A stretch of 64,000 bases of DNA from the NCBI GenBank assembly GCA_004026145.2, contig CP034977.1:4200984-4264983 (forward strand), in the 5' to 3' direction. Each line of letters opens with the position of its first letter. The stretch's first letter is position 1. Under the pieces are notes generated by a model. The model did no database searches. It saw only the letters and a program-made list of their open reading frames with translations, and was not told the DNA's origin. Both the position numbers and the translations under genes were made by a program. Shown one piece after another: positions 1-9,430 of this stretch. Source of the DNA: Takifugu bimaculatus (Eukaryota; Chordata; Actinopteri; Tetraodontiformes; Tetraodontidae).

Positions 1-118
1 AATCTGACGAAGCCTTTATAGCGCTTGGCTTCACTGCGACTACGGTGGGAGACGAGGAAAGACCGGTGTGTTTCCTGTGTCTAAAAATGTTGGCAGGACA
101 GCATGGAGCCAAATAAAT
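1..118 (+). pseudogene. hAT transposase fragment (BED zinc finger start), left-edge copy
   Basis: From base 3 the plus strand reads a peptide containing DEAFIALGFTATTVGDEERP followed by CFLCL, and ends at a stop near base 118. This resembles the CxxC half of the BED finger in ZBED5-like hAT transposases. It is a near-identical second copy of the sequence at about 2113-2230, inside the nested hAT element described below. The fragment is cut by the window edge and is not a functional gene. Family assignment is by motif recognition only. Confidence 0.6.
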
Positions 119-125
119 GAAGGCG

Positions 126-430
126 TCACTTAAAGACATTACACCCCAGGCACGCTGATAACCCTAACCCTGGTTAACCCTAACCCTGGTTAACCCTAAA
201 CCTGGTTAACCCTAACCCTCACTTAAAGACATTACACCCCAGGCACGCTGATAACCCTAAACCTGGTTAACCCTAACACTAACCCTAACCCTGGTTAACC
301 ATAACCCTGGTTAACCCTAACCCTGGTTAACCCTAACACTAACCCTGGTTAACCCTAACCCTGGTTAACCCTAACCCTCACTTAAAGACATTACACCCCG
401 GTCACGCTGATAACACTAACCCTGGTTAAC
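126..430. repeat. Composite telomere-like minisatellite, block 1
   Basis: The block has tandem GGTTAACCCTAACCCT-type units about 16 bp long, interrupted by a conserved segment of about 35 bp that starts CACTTAAAGACATTACACCC and ends near GCTGATAA. The interrupting segment is coding sequence of the adjoining hAT BED finger. The block stops abruptly at 430, where unrelated hAT-tail sequence begins. Confidence 0.9.
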
Positions 431-650
431 GAAGTCCACAAACAAAAATATAATAATTAAAATATCTTTTTTTCTCTTACTATGCATGTTGCTTAGTGGG
501 ACTTCTGGCATTCCTTGCTCACGCGGGAGCAGACAGTTTTGAAATAAATGTTTACCTGCTGTTCTTTTATGCATGGTGATCAGGCAACAACTCTGCTCAC
601 ATTTGTTCCGGTCCGGTTTTGCAAATATGGACATCCATTGAGTGGAACTT
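431..650. other. Scrambled junction of hAT tail and TCAF-upstream sequence
   Basis: Bases 431-532 match the hAT tail at about 4188-4287, including the CTTCTGGCATTCCTTGCTC part. The sequence then switches to a match for about 4896-4945, starting AGACAGTTTTGAAATAAATG, and diverges. Pieces that lie about 600 bp apart downstream are therefore joined here. No gene is seen. This is a rearranged relative of the repeat-unit borders. Confidence 0.7.
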
Positions 651-1432
651 AAGCATCATGAAGTTGATTTTATCGAATTATTTTATGATGATATGCTTGT
701 AATTATAGATACTTTTTAGTGTAATATGGGCAATCTTTTATTTTTGATTGCTTTCTTTATTCAATAAAACCATTACATTCTTCAATGTATCAAAGTGTGA
801 CATATCTAAACACAACTACTGTACACTGTAAAAACTGGGATTGGGATTTATTAACAATTAATTAAAAAACATAATGTATACATAATAAAAAAGACTATGT
901 GCAGTTGTGAATCAAACTGAGCTAAATTGAACAAATTTAAATGAATTGTTGATTGAAATTTACTAAGTTTTGTTTGAATAAAATCAGCTAAAAAACACTG
1001 GTACATTTTAATAGTATTTTATGAGAAAGGCCAAATATGCAAAAAATTGATCAGTTCTACGAGCTGTGAGGTTTTTGGTTTTAATCACTTTTTTTTTACA
1101 CTTAAGCCCAGTGCATTTTGGGTCACTTCCCGCCACATCGACGTTATTTCACCATCTGCGACAGATTCCACGCATTGCTGTTTCCCAAAGGTAAGAACAG
1201 TTTAATTGCTGGTATTTTACAAACATTTTATAACCAAATTTCTGTAGGAGCGGAACATTAATTCGCGTTACTTCCACATAGATTCTAGTTAAGTTTCCAA
1301 ACAAGTTAACTTCACTGTGTTGCAATTTGAAATTATATTAGCATTAAAATGATATTAAAATATAAAAGTAATGCAATTATTTTAACGTCAGTTCCTAGAG
1401 TATAATGTTATACTATGTGTAACAGCCTAGGA
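651..1432. other. AT-rich spacer with a possible noncoding first exon
   Basis: There is no coding region. An AATAAA lies near 764-769. A GC-richer stretch at about 1105-1190 ends TTTCCCAAAG and is followed by GTAAGA, a good splice donor, so it could be an untranslated first exon. The nearest downstream coding acceptor is that of TCAF copy 1 (TTTCAG ending at 5644). The link between the two is speculative and has no direct support. Confidence 0.3.
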
Positions 1433-1734
1433 CAGGCCTGGCCAACCCGCGGCTCTTTGCCTGGTTTCATGCGGCTCTAACGTTCATATCGAAGTTTGGG
1501 TTTGTGTTTTTTTAATGTGCGTGTTCGCTTCGCACGAGTTCAATACGGTCTTTCTCCAAAAGCGCGTGCGCGTTAGATGAAAATACCGCAAAGTTTCTCA
1601 GTAGGGACGAGATCTTCTGAGTAAACAATTAGTGTCAAGTTCGCCTTCAAAATGGCAGGAAAAAATGCACGAAAGCTTCCGCGATCTACAACTGAAAAGG
1701 CCACAGATCGCATTCCTCGTTGCCCCTTTTAAAT

Positions 1735-1795
1735 GCCCCGCACTGTTTTAAAGCCCCGCACTGTTTTAAAGCCCCGCACTGTTTTAAAGCCCCGC
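1735..1795. repeat. 18-bp tandem repeat inside hAT coding sequence
   Basis: There are three full 18-bp units of the form CCCCGCACTGTTTTAAAG plus a partial one. In the plus reading frame they give repeated PHCFKA. They sit in the N-terminal coding remnant of the outer hAT element, just before GEAAAEVEMIDLYEEDQLKP. Confidence 0.85.
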
Positions 1796-2032
1796 CAGTC
1801 ACAGGTGAGGCTGCAGCTGAGGTGGAGATGATCGATCTTTATGAGGAGGACCAACTGAAACCTGCTTTAAGGCATTGCTTCTCAAATAGTGGGGCGCGCC
1901 CGCGTGTGAGAACATGATTTTTTTTGGGTTTTTTTGCTTACTTTACTAGAATAAAGTGTAATCGCACATCCCGCGCGCACACACCACAGAGCAAGAAATA
2001 GGAAGTGCAGTGAACAAACCCTCAAGAGACAG

Positions 2033-2262
2033 CATGAAAAAATACTTAACAGTGATGAAAAGAAAGGTGGAGAGAGACGGAGATAATGAGACAAACGAAA
2101 GCTAAGACGAGGAAATCTGACGAAGCCTTTATAGCGCTTGGCTTCACTGCGACTACGGTGGGAGACGAGGAAAGACCGGTGTGTTTCCTGTGTCTAAAAA
2201 TGTTGGCAGGACAGCATGAAACCAAATAAATGAAGGCCTCACTTAAAGACATTACACCCCAG
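2033..2262 (+). pseudogene. BED zinc-finger transposase remnant of the nested hAT
   Basis: The reading begins MKKYLTVMKRKVERDGDNET, shifts frame near 2100, and continues KSDEAFIALGFTATTVGDEE with CFLCL as the first cysteine pair. A stop and the start of the finger's second half, HLKTLHPRHAD, follow. After the minisatellite the same frame resumes at about 3331 as HADKPLEFLWQKRAEYWQQS. The overall order matches the N-terminus of ZBED5/SCAND3-like domesticated hAT proteins. It is broken by a frameshift, an internal stop and the repeat expansion. Confidence 0.65.
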
Positions 2263-3335
2263 GCACGCTGATAACCCTAACCCTGGTTAACCCTAACCCT
2301 GGTTAACCCTAACCCTAACCCTGGTTAACCCTAACCCTCACTTAAAGACATTACACCCCAGGCACGCTGATAACCCTAGTTAACCCTAACCCTGGTTAAC
2401 CCTAAACCTGGTTAACCCTAAACCTGGTTAACCCTAACCCTCACTTAAAGACATTACACCCCAGGCACGCTGATAACCCTAACCCTGGTTAACCCTAACC
2501 CTGGTTAACCCTAAACCTGGTTAACCCTAACCCTCACTTAAAGACATTACACCCCAGGCACGCTGATAACCCTAAACCTGGTTAACCCTAACACTAACCC
2601 TAACCCTGGTTAACCATAACCCTGGTTAACCCTAACACTAACCCTAATCCTGGTTAACCCTAACCCTGGTTAACCCTAACCCTCACTTAAAGACATTACA
2701 CCCCGGTCACGCTGATAACACTAACCCTGGTTAACCCTAACCCTGGTTAACCCTAACCCTCACTTAAAGACATTACACCCCAGGCACGCTGATAACCCTA
2801 ACCCTGGTTAACACTAACCCTAACCCTGGTTAACCCTAACCCTGGTTAACCCTAACCCTCACTTAAAGACATTACACCCCGGTCACGCTGATAACACTAA
2901 CCCTGCTTAACCCTAACCCTGGTTAACCCTAACCCTCACTTAAAGACATTACACCCCAGGCACGCTGATAACCCTAACCCTGGTTAACCCTAACACGAAC
3001 CCTAACCCTGGTTAACCCTAACCCTGGTTAACCCTAACCCTAACTTAAAGACATTACACCCCAGTCACGCTGATAACCCTAACCCTGGTTAACCCTAAAC
3101 CTGGTTAACCCTAACCCTCACTTAAAGACATTACACCCCAGGCACGCTGATAACCCTAACCCTGGTTGACCCTAACACTAACCCTAACCCTGGTTAACCC
3201 TAACCCTCACTTAAAGACATTACACCCCGGTCACGCTGATAACACTAACCCTGGTTAACCCTAACCCTGGTTAACCCTAACCCTGGTTAACCCTAACCCT
3301 AACTTAAAGACATTACACCCCAGTCACGCTGATAA
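2240..3335. repeat. Composite telomere-like minisatellite, block 2 (founder locus)
   Basis: This block of about 1.1 kb alternates the hAT BED-finger segment (CACTTAAAGACATTACACCC through GCTGATAA) with runs of CCCTAACCCTGGTTAA. It lies exactly between the two halves of the BED-finger coding remnant, and the 35-bp segment encodes HLKTLHPRHAD in that frame. It is therefore an expansion of the transposon's own sequence combined with a telomere-like motif. Every TCAF unit downstream carries a shorter derivative. Confidence 0.88.
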
Positions 3336-3578
3336 GCCGCTTGAGTTTTTATGGCAAAAACGTGCCGAATATTGGCAACAATCATCCCGCTTTGGTCTAT
3401 ATTTCTTTCTTTTTTTGTTTTCTTTAATATTAATAAGGATACAATGTTATGCAGAGGTGTACTTATAACAATTTCATAGACAAATGATAGTAATTATAGT
3501 CACGGCAGGGGGCGCAAAATGTTTTATTCTTCCTGGGGGGGGCGTAACAGAAAATAATTGAGAAGCACTGCTTTAAGG

Positions 3579-3830
3579 GAAGGGGCCATTGAGTTCTGGA
3601 AAAGTGTGCCAATGGAAAAATAGCCCAATGTCAAACGGGCTGCGCTTAAGATCCTGTCAATATTTGGGTCAACACACGTCTGCGAGTCTGTGTTTTCTAC
3701 CCTGAAACACGTGAAACCAAAGCATCGATCTGTTCTGACCGACACCCGTGTGAAAGAACTGAATACAAGCCAGATTTGAAGAGGATTGTTCAAAGCAAGG
3801 AATGCCAGAAGTCCCACTAAGCAACATGCA
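3579..3830 (+). pseudogene. hAT transposase C-terminal (dimerisation) remnant of the outer element
   Basis: The plus-strand reading GAIEFWKSVPMEK, a stop, then PNVKRAALKILSIFGSTHV and CESVFSTLKHVKPKHRSVLT matches the conserved C-terminal dimerisation region of hAT transposases of the GTF2IRD2/FAM200/ZBED group. A frame change near 3760 leads to EYKPDLKRIVQSKECQKSH. It contains at least one stop and one frameshift and is dead. Confidence 0.72.
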
Positions 3831-4285
3831 CAGTAAGAGAAAAAAAGATATTTTAATTATTATATTTTTTATCTCCTAACTGTTTGTTTCTTCTAATCCA
3901 GGCCTGGCCAACCAGTCAGAGCCTAAGAGCCACATTTTTTACTGTGTTACAGCAAAGAGCCACATCATACACATGGGCACACATGAACATCACCTCATCA
4001 CCTCATCCCTTCCTCACACACACACACACACACACACACAGACCTCTGCTTAGCCAGATTTATTGTAAATGTCACACACCAACATGATAATGACAGAATT
4101 TGACCTCCACAGACCACGGTTAAGAGTCATTTTCAACAATGAACATTGTGTGCACTGTCTCACACACACAAACTCTCAATTCAACAAAGTCCACAAACAA
4201 AAATATAATAATTAAAATATCTTTTTTTCTCTTACTATGCATGTTGCTTAGTGGGACTTCTGGCATTCCTTGCTCACGCGGGAGC
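3811..4285. repeat. Inverted duplication of the hAT 3' tail
   Basis: Bases 3811-3871 (AGCAAGGAATGCCAGAAGTC onward) recur in reverse orientation at about 4203-4277. The tail is thus present twice, head to head, across about 330 bp that include a second hAT terminus at 3899, the phrase AGAGCCACA repeated twice, and a CA microsatellite. Confidence 0.75.
4014..4040. repeat. (CA)n microsatellite
   Basis: About 13 uninterrupted CA dinucleotides lie within the rearranged hAT tail. Confidence 0.95.
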
Positions 4286-4351
4286 AAGGAATGCCAGAAT
4301 GCGCAGAATGCCGCACGCGGCTCGGGAGCCGCGGGTTGGCCAGGCCTGATC

Positions 4352-4634
4352 TACAGCATCAGGACCGGTACATCAGAGGATCCAGATGACGTCGGTATTG
4401 TGATAGAGGGCATGAAAGTTCTGACTGCTCTGGGTACCTTCCCAAGAGCTGGCTCCATGCTTGTTGGACTGATTTATGCAGGGACCCTTGCCTAGCCCAA
4501 GGAGCTTAGGTATACGTCTGAAGTCTTCCAGAAAGTCCTTCTCGAGCTGGATTGTTCAAAGTTGTCCCCAAAAGTGAACAGCCTCAAGAACAAGCTACTA
4601 GCTCAAGGAAATGCACCTTTGCAGAATGAATGAG
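4352..4634 (+). pseudogene. Fragment of an unidentified teleost multicopy protein
   Basis: One reading frame, broken by a single TAG at about 4493, runs from SIRTGTSEDPDDVGIVIEGM through VLTALGTFPRAGSMLVGLIY, then PKELRYTSEVFQKVLLELDC and VNSLKNKLLAQGN before a TGA. The pattern LIYALN..YPKELRYTFEVIQ..SLKNKLL is one I associate with the C-termini of uncharacterised, often multicopy, teleost proteins, some annotated as SAMD3-like. It lies directly against the hAT right end, and its upstream part is missing. AATAAA signals at about 4824 and 4911 follow it and were carried into every TCAF unit. Confidence 0.4.
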
Positions 4635-5016
4635 ACTTGTTAAGTCACTGTCAGAACAGTCACATGGTTGCTTTATAGGCATTGTTAAATACGTAAGTTT
4701 CAGTGCTGCAGGTGGAGCTTATATACTTTATATAGAAGGACTTTATATTGTTACAGGCAGCTGTTCTTGTACCATGTGATTACACTGTCCAATGTTCCAG
4801 GTTTTTCCCTGAGGAATTTATATGAATAAATGAATAATGTGATTGCTCATGTGACTTTAATTTTAGCAAGCAGTGAAGATGTAAAAAATGATTATAGACA
4901 GTTTTGAAATAAATGTTTACCTGCTGTTCTTTTCTGCTTGGTGATCTGTTAACCAACTGGGTTACTCTGTAGTAGCAAGACTGCACGATATTGAGTGGAT
5001 AATACGTAAAGAAAAT

Positions 5017-5574
5017 ATGGCAACAAAGTGACATTCGGTATTATTGAATGGATTTGAAGTCCTGTGATTGCAACTCTAAGTTGAATTTAAACAATTTATT
5101 TAGTTATAGATGTATAACAATAACGGTGTGAATGTGTTGAGTTTAGGAACAATTGGCTGAAATATAAGTAGATATAATTTATTTTATTGTGTGGATCTCA
5201 ATTATTTCTGTCCAGATATTTAATACTTTTCTTTCAATTTTGCTGAGATAACTGATGAATATAAATCAGTTTCAGCTAAATAATCAGTTAATCATCTTTC
5301 CCCAGATATTTAGTAAATCTTAATTACTTTTATTCAGATAACTAGTAAACATAAATCAATTTTCCTTGTGAAAGTGATTTGTGTTTGCTTAATATTTCCT
5401 GGGTATATAACTCATCATTTTGGCTACTATTAATAAATCCAACACATTTTAACTATTGCATTCATTAACCTGCACTTGTTTTAGTTTAAATGTAGATAAT
5501 TTACTCAATACTTTTTACTAAAAGTTGCAGTTATTAAAATCTACTCAATTATATTATGTGTCACTTTGTTGCCA
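5017..5574. repeat. 558-bp AT-rich element bounded by inverted repeats, one per unit
   Basis: A 17-bp perfect inverted pair bounds the element: ATGGCAACAAAGTGACA at the left and its complement TGTCACTTTGTTGCCAT at the right. The inside is AT-rich with echoes of CAGATATTTA and CAGATAACT. It may be a miniature inverted-repeat element inserted just upstream of exon 1 before amplification. Equivalent copies lie at 8786-9343, 12659-13216, 16428-16985, 20198-20755, 23879-24435, 27766-28323, 31536-32093, 35300-35857, 38991-39548 and 42862-43419. No target duplication was recognised. A TATATAA occurs inside it at about 5405. Confidence 0.6.
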
Positions 5575-5661
5575 TAACTTTTTTAAGTAATCATTGGTCA
5601 CAATTTTTAGAGTGTATTTAATGTTTTGTAATTACCCCTTTCAGATTTATCAACTTTCACC

Positions 5662-7765
5662 ATGTCCACCAAACCTACCCAAGAGGCTTACAAGCGTTTG
5701 GTCAAAGGCTTGACTCAGCTGGACTTCAAAGATTACTATGTTCCTAGTGAGCTGGCTCTGGTTGGTGATGCCTTCCCTTTGGCAATCAACAGCCAAGGCC
5801 AAGTCCTAATGGCTGCCTCCACCTATGGCCTTGGAAGGATAGTGGTCCTGGGTCATGAGGCCTGCTTGTCCGAATTTCCCAGTCTGGTAGAGAATGCGGT
5901 GAATTGGCTTAGAGGAGATGGATCTGCCAACCTGTCTGTTGCAGTCCACCAAAATATTAAAGCGGCTGCTGACGAGCTCTGCCAATACAAGTTTACTGTG
6001 AAAGTTGTCGGGGGGTTTAGGAGTGATCTGGGGGTTGGTGTTTATGTGACAGATGCCTACAGCGTAGCAGCAGATCAGAAATCCCTGGTGACATTCATGA
6101 AGTCCGGAGGAGGAATCTTGATTGGGGGGCAGGCCTGGCATTGGTCTTCTAAAAACCCTGGGGTGGAGCCGTTGCTTAATTTTGATGGGAACAAGGTGTC
6201 TGGAGTAGCAGGGATCTACTTTACTGAGAAATTCAGTGAAATGGAAACTCTGTCCATCTCCCCAGAGGTCCCATACTCCTGGATGTCTCTGAAGTGAGTG
6301 TATCACACATCTGAAGCCTTTAATCAGAAAATCTCTCATTTTGCTGAAAAGTATCGCCTGCAGTTTTCCTTTTATCAGTGTCAATTCTTTTTTAAGATTT
6401 CTGTTGATCTAAACTGGTGGATATGCTCTCAACGTCTGTTGAATTTGATCTCGTACAGACCGGCCAGGGACTTCAAGGATGACCTGAATTTCTTGCTCAA
6501 AGGGGTTAAAGAGCTTGATGTTGGTTCACCATCAACATTTTCTGAGATTCTTCCTCACGGCTCACTGGCCTTTCCCATTGGAACCACCGAGGACGGACGG
6601 CCATTTCTGGCAGGAGCCTACTATGGCCTGGGAAGAGTCCTCGTTATTTCTCACGAAGGATGTCTTAGCAATCAGGTACAGTTAATATTCGAAATTACAT
6701 GAAATAATTATTAAGTTCTAGATATTCACTTCAACACAATCATATTTTATTGGGAAATACCGTAAACATCAGTAGTCTTTTATATATTTGATGTGATTCT
6801 ATTAATGTGATTTACAAACTGCTGCCTTCCTGCTTTTAATCAAAGAACCTGTCCACCTTCTGGAGCAACGCCATCCGCTGGCTGGATCAAGGCCGGAATG
6901 GAGTCGTAGGCGTTGTGGAAAAACGCGCAGTCCCGGTTCTCAGCAAGTCAGGGTTTACGTGCGAGTACACAGACTTCCGAAAAGACCTGAGTGTTTATAT
7001 GGGAATGGCATACAGTGATGCTCATGCAAAGGAGATCCAAGACTTTGTTGCTGAGGGAGGAGGCCTAGTGATTGGTGGACATGCCTGGTACTGGTCATAC
7101 GGCGGAGGAAATGTAATGACAGAATTTCCAGGTATGACAATGCAAGTTCATTTTGGGAATCAAATTCACCACAATCCATAGGCTCAAACTTCTTTTGGGG
7201 AAACGTCTTTCCAGGAAACAAGATCCTGAACAAAATGGGCCTGAGTCTTCTTGGCGATACAATTGATGGGGGCATTTACAAGGTCCCTGAATCCAGCCAA
7301 GCCATTGTGGACAACTACCATTTCCGCCACATGTTATCCCAGTTTGCTGGTCACGTCTTGGAGGAAAAGGCACTCAGCCAGAGCCAGACAGAGTCTTTTC
7401 AAAAGCTGAGCAGCCACTGCGCCAACTTCTTGCAAATGAGAGCTTATGGCTGCTCGTCCTATATGCAGGTTTTGCTCGCACTCTATGACCTCATTGTGAA
7501 GGCAGGCGTGCCGCAGGTAGGTCGCCGAGCTAAAGCAGCCCAACGACAGGCTGCCGTTCAGAACGGTGACTGTAGTCATTGTGGTTGTAGGTGTCTGAAA
7601 GCAACCCGGTGAAGAGTCCCAAAGACCGCCTCCTTCTGTTCATGGGCTCAGAAATGTACAAGGCCTTCCCTGATCCTGATGTTCTCCTGCCCCACCTCAT
7701 CAAGGACATCCCAACCTTACCAGTGGTCAACAGCCAGAGAATCAAGATTAATGTGGACACAGCAG
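5662..7765 (+). CDS. TCAF copy 1, truncated to coding exons 1-5 (open)
   Basis: This is the 5' half of a TRPM8 channel-associated factor (TCAF/FAM115) gene; vertebrate TCAF proteins bind TRPM8 and affect its trafficking and gating. Coding exons are 5662-6293, 6459-6675, 6846-7131, 7215-7516 and 7591-7765, all with GT-AG borders and open. The start ATG (MSTKPTQEAYKRLVKGLTQL) lies 17 nt after a TTTCAG acceptor. Two homologous modules are visible: TYGLGRIVVLGHE with GGGILIGGQAWHW (residues 54-66 and 149-161), and YYGLGRVLVISHE with GGGLVIGGHAWYW (about 265-277 and 354-366). Exon 5 keeps its donor but the C-terminal peptidase-M60-like exons are absent. Without splicing, translation would end after GEITPQAR inside the minisatellite, giving 545 residues. 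This copy has FSEME near the end of exon 1, as in the full-length copy 11, and K rather than N in exon 2 (DFKDD). Confidence 0.85.
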
Positions 7766-7770
7766 GTGAG

Positions 7771-8390
7771 ATTACACCCCAGGCACGCTGATAACCCTAA
7801 CCCTGGTTAACACTAACCCTAACCCTGGCTAACCCTAACCCTGGTTAACCCTAACCCTCACTTAAAGACATTACACCCCGGTCAACGCTGATAACACTAA
7901 CCCTGGTCAACCCTAACCCTGGTTAACCCTAACCCTCACTTAAAGACATTACACCCCAGGCACGCTGATAACCCTAACCCTGGTTAACCCTAACACTAAC
8001 CCTAACCCTGGTTAACCCTAACCCTGGTTAACCCTAACTTAAAGACATTACACCCCAGTCACGCTGATAACCCTAACCCTGGTTAACCCTAAACCTGGTT
8101 AACCCTAACCCTCACTTAAAGACATTACACCCCAGGCACGCTGATAACCCTAACCCTGGTTAACCCTAAACCTGGTTAACCCTAACCCTCACTTAAAGAC
8201 ATTACACCCCAGGCACGCTGATAACCCTAACCCTGGTTGACCCTAACACTAACCCTAACCCTGGTTAACCCTAACCCTCACTTAAAGACATTACACCCCA
8301 GTCACGCTGATAACACTAACCCTGGTTAACCCTAACCCTGGTTAACCCTAACCCTAACTTAAAGACATTACACCCCAGTCACGCTGATAA
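7771..8390. repeat. Minisatellite block of unit 1
   Basis: This is the hAT-finger/telomere-like composite, fused to TCAF intron 5 four bases after the donor GT. It ends at GCTGATAAGCCGC, where the nested-hAT coding sequence resumes. Confidence 0.93.
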
Positions 8391-8543
8391 GCCGCTTGAG
8401 TTTTTATGGCAAAAACGTGCCGAATATTGGCAACAATCATCCCGCTTTGGTCTATATTTCTTTCTTTTTTTGTTTTCTTTAATATTAATAAGGATACAAT
8501 GTTATGCAGAGGTGTACTTATAACAATTTCATAGACAAATGAG
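8391..8543 (+). pseudogene. 3' segment of the nested hAT, carried in every unit
   Basis: The sequence corresponds to founder bases 3336-3487. It begins in the second half of the BED finger (KPLEFLWQKRAEYWQQSS) and runs into a pyrimidine-rich tail with TTTCTTTCTTTTTTTG. The same segment separates minisatellite and TCAF-upstream sequence in units 2-10. It shows that the amplified unit includes transposon DNA from upstream of the gene. Confidence 0.8.
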
Positions 8544-9430
8544 TGTGATTACACTGTCCAATGTTCCAGGTTTTTCCCTGAGGAATTTATATGAATAAAT
8601 GAATAATGTGATTGCTCATGTGACTTTAATTTTAGCAAGCAGTGAAGATGTAAAAAATGATTATAGACAGTTTTGAAATAAATGTTTACCTGCTGTTCTT
8701 TTCTGCTTGGTGATCTGCTAACCAACTGGGTTACTCTGTAGTAGCAAGACTGCACGATATTGAGTGGATAATACGTAAAGAAAATATGGCAACAAAGTGA
8801 CATTCGGTATTATTGAATGGATTTGAAGTCCTGTGATTGCAACTCTAAGTTGAATTTAAACAATTTATTTAGTTATAGATGTATAACAATAACGGTGTGA
8901 ATGTGTTGAGTTTAGGAACAATTGGCTGAAATATAAGTAGATATAATTTATTTTATTGTGTGGATCTCAATTATTTCTGTCCAGATATTTAATACTTTTC
9001 TTTCAATTTTGCTGAGATAACTGATGAATATAAATCAGTTTCAGCTAAATAATCAGTTAATCATCTTTCCCCAGATATTTAGTAAATCTTAATTACTTTT
9101 ATTCAGATAACTAGTAAACATAAATCAATTTTCCTTGTGAAAGTGATTTGTGTTTGCTTAATATTTCCTGGGTATATAACTCATCATTTTGGCTACTATT
9201 AATAAATCCAACACATTTTAACTATTGCATTCATTAACCTGCACTTGTTTTAGTTTAAATGTAGATAATTTACTCAATACTTTTTACTAAAAGTTGCAGT
9301 TATTAAAATCTACTCAATTATATTATGTGTCACTTTGTTGCCATAACTTTTTTAAGTAATCATTGGTCACAATTTTTAGAGTGTATTTAATGTTTTGTAA
9401 TTACCCCTTTCAGATTTATCAACTTTCACC

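Larger units (their letters stand above)
1873..3570 (+). mobile_element. Nested hAT transposon carrying the minisatellite
   Basis: The element is flanked on both sides by CTTTAAGG (1865-1872 and 3571-3578), a perfect 8-bp target-site duplication typical of hAT insertion. The left terminus reads CATTGCTTCTCAAATAG. The right terminus, inverted, reads CAGTGCTTCTCAATTATT, so the ends form an imperfect terminal inverted repeat. Removing the element rejoins the outer transposase frame (…QLKPALRE then GAIEFWKS…). Inside are a BED-finger coding remnant, a minisatellite of about 1.1 kb and a short 3' segment. Only a fragment of the transposase is present, so the element could not have moved by itself in this form. 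Confidence 0.88.
1433..4348 (+). mobile_element. Degenerate hAT transposon (outer element)
   Basis: The left end reads CAGGCCTGGCCAACCCGCGG and the right end is its inverse complement, CCGCGGGTTGGCCAGGCCTG, giving terminal inverted repeats of at least 20 bp. The flanking 8-mers (gcctagga and atctacag) match poorly, so the target-site duplication has decayed or one end belongs to another copy. Coding remnants of the transposase are interrupted at 1872 by a second hAT element and resume at 3579. A further copy of the left-type terminus (CAGGCCTGGCCAACC) begins at 3899, so the right part is itself rearranged. The element is not functional. Confidence 0.7.

Noticed and set aside
126..430. True chromosome end (telomere)
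   Set aside because: The CCCTAA tracts are imperfect, interrupted by CCTGG and hAT coding sequence, and occur in at least twelve internal blocks between gene copies.
4780..5034. 84-residue minus-strand open frame repeated in every unit (SLCCHIFFTYYPLN…)
   Set aside because: It lies in AT-rich sequence derived from a 3' UTR and the inverted-repeat element, has no recognisable domain, and recurs only because the unit is duplicated.
5806..6384. 192-residue minus-strand open frame opposite TCAF exon 1
   Set aside because: It is a mirror of a strongly coding plus-strand exon with correct splice sites; no independent signals support it.
6298..6702. Separate 134-residue protein starting in the exon 1-2 intron
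   Set aside because: Its first part is intron sequence; the real coding part is exon 2 (6459-6675), flanked by a CGTACAG acceptor and a CAG/GTACAG donor.
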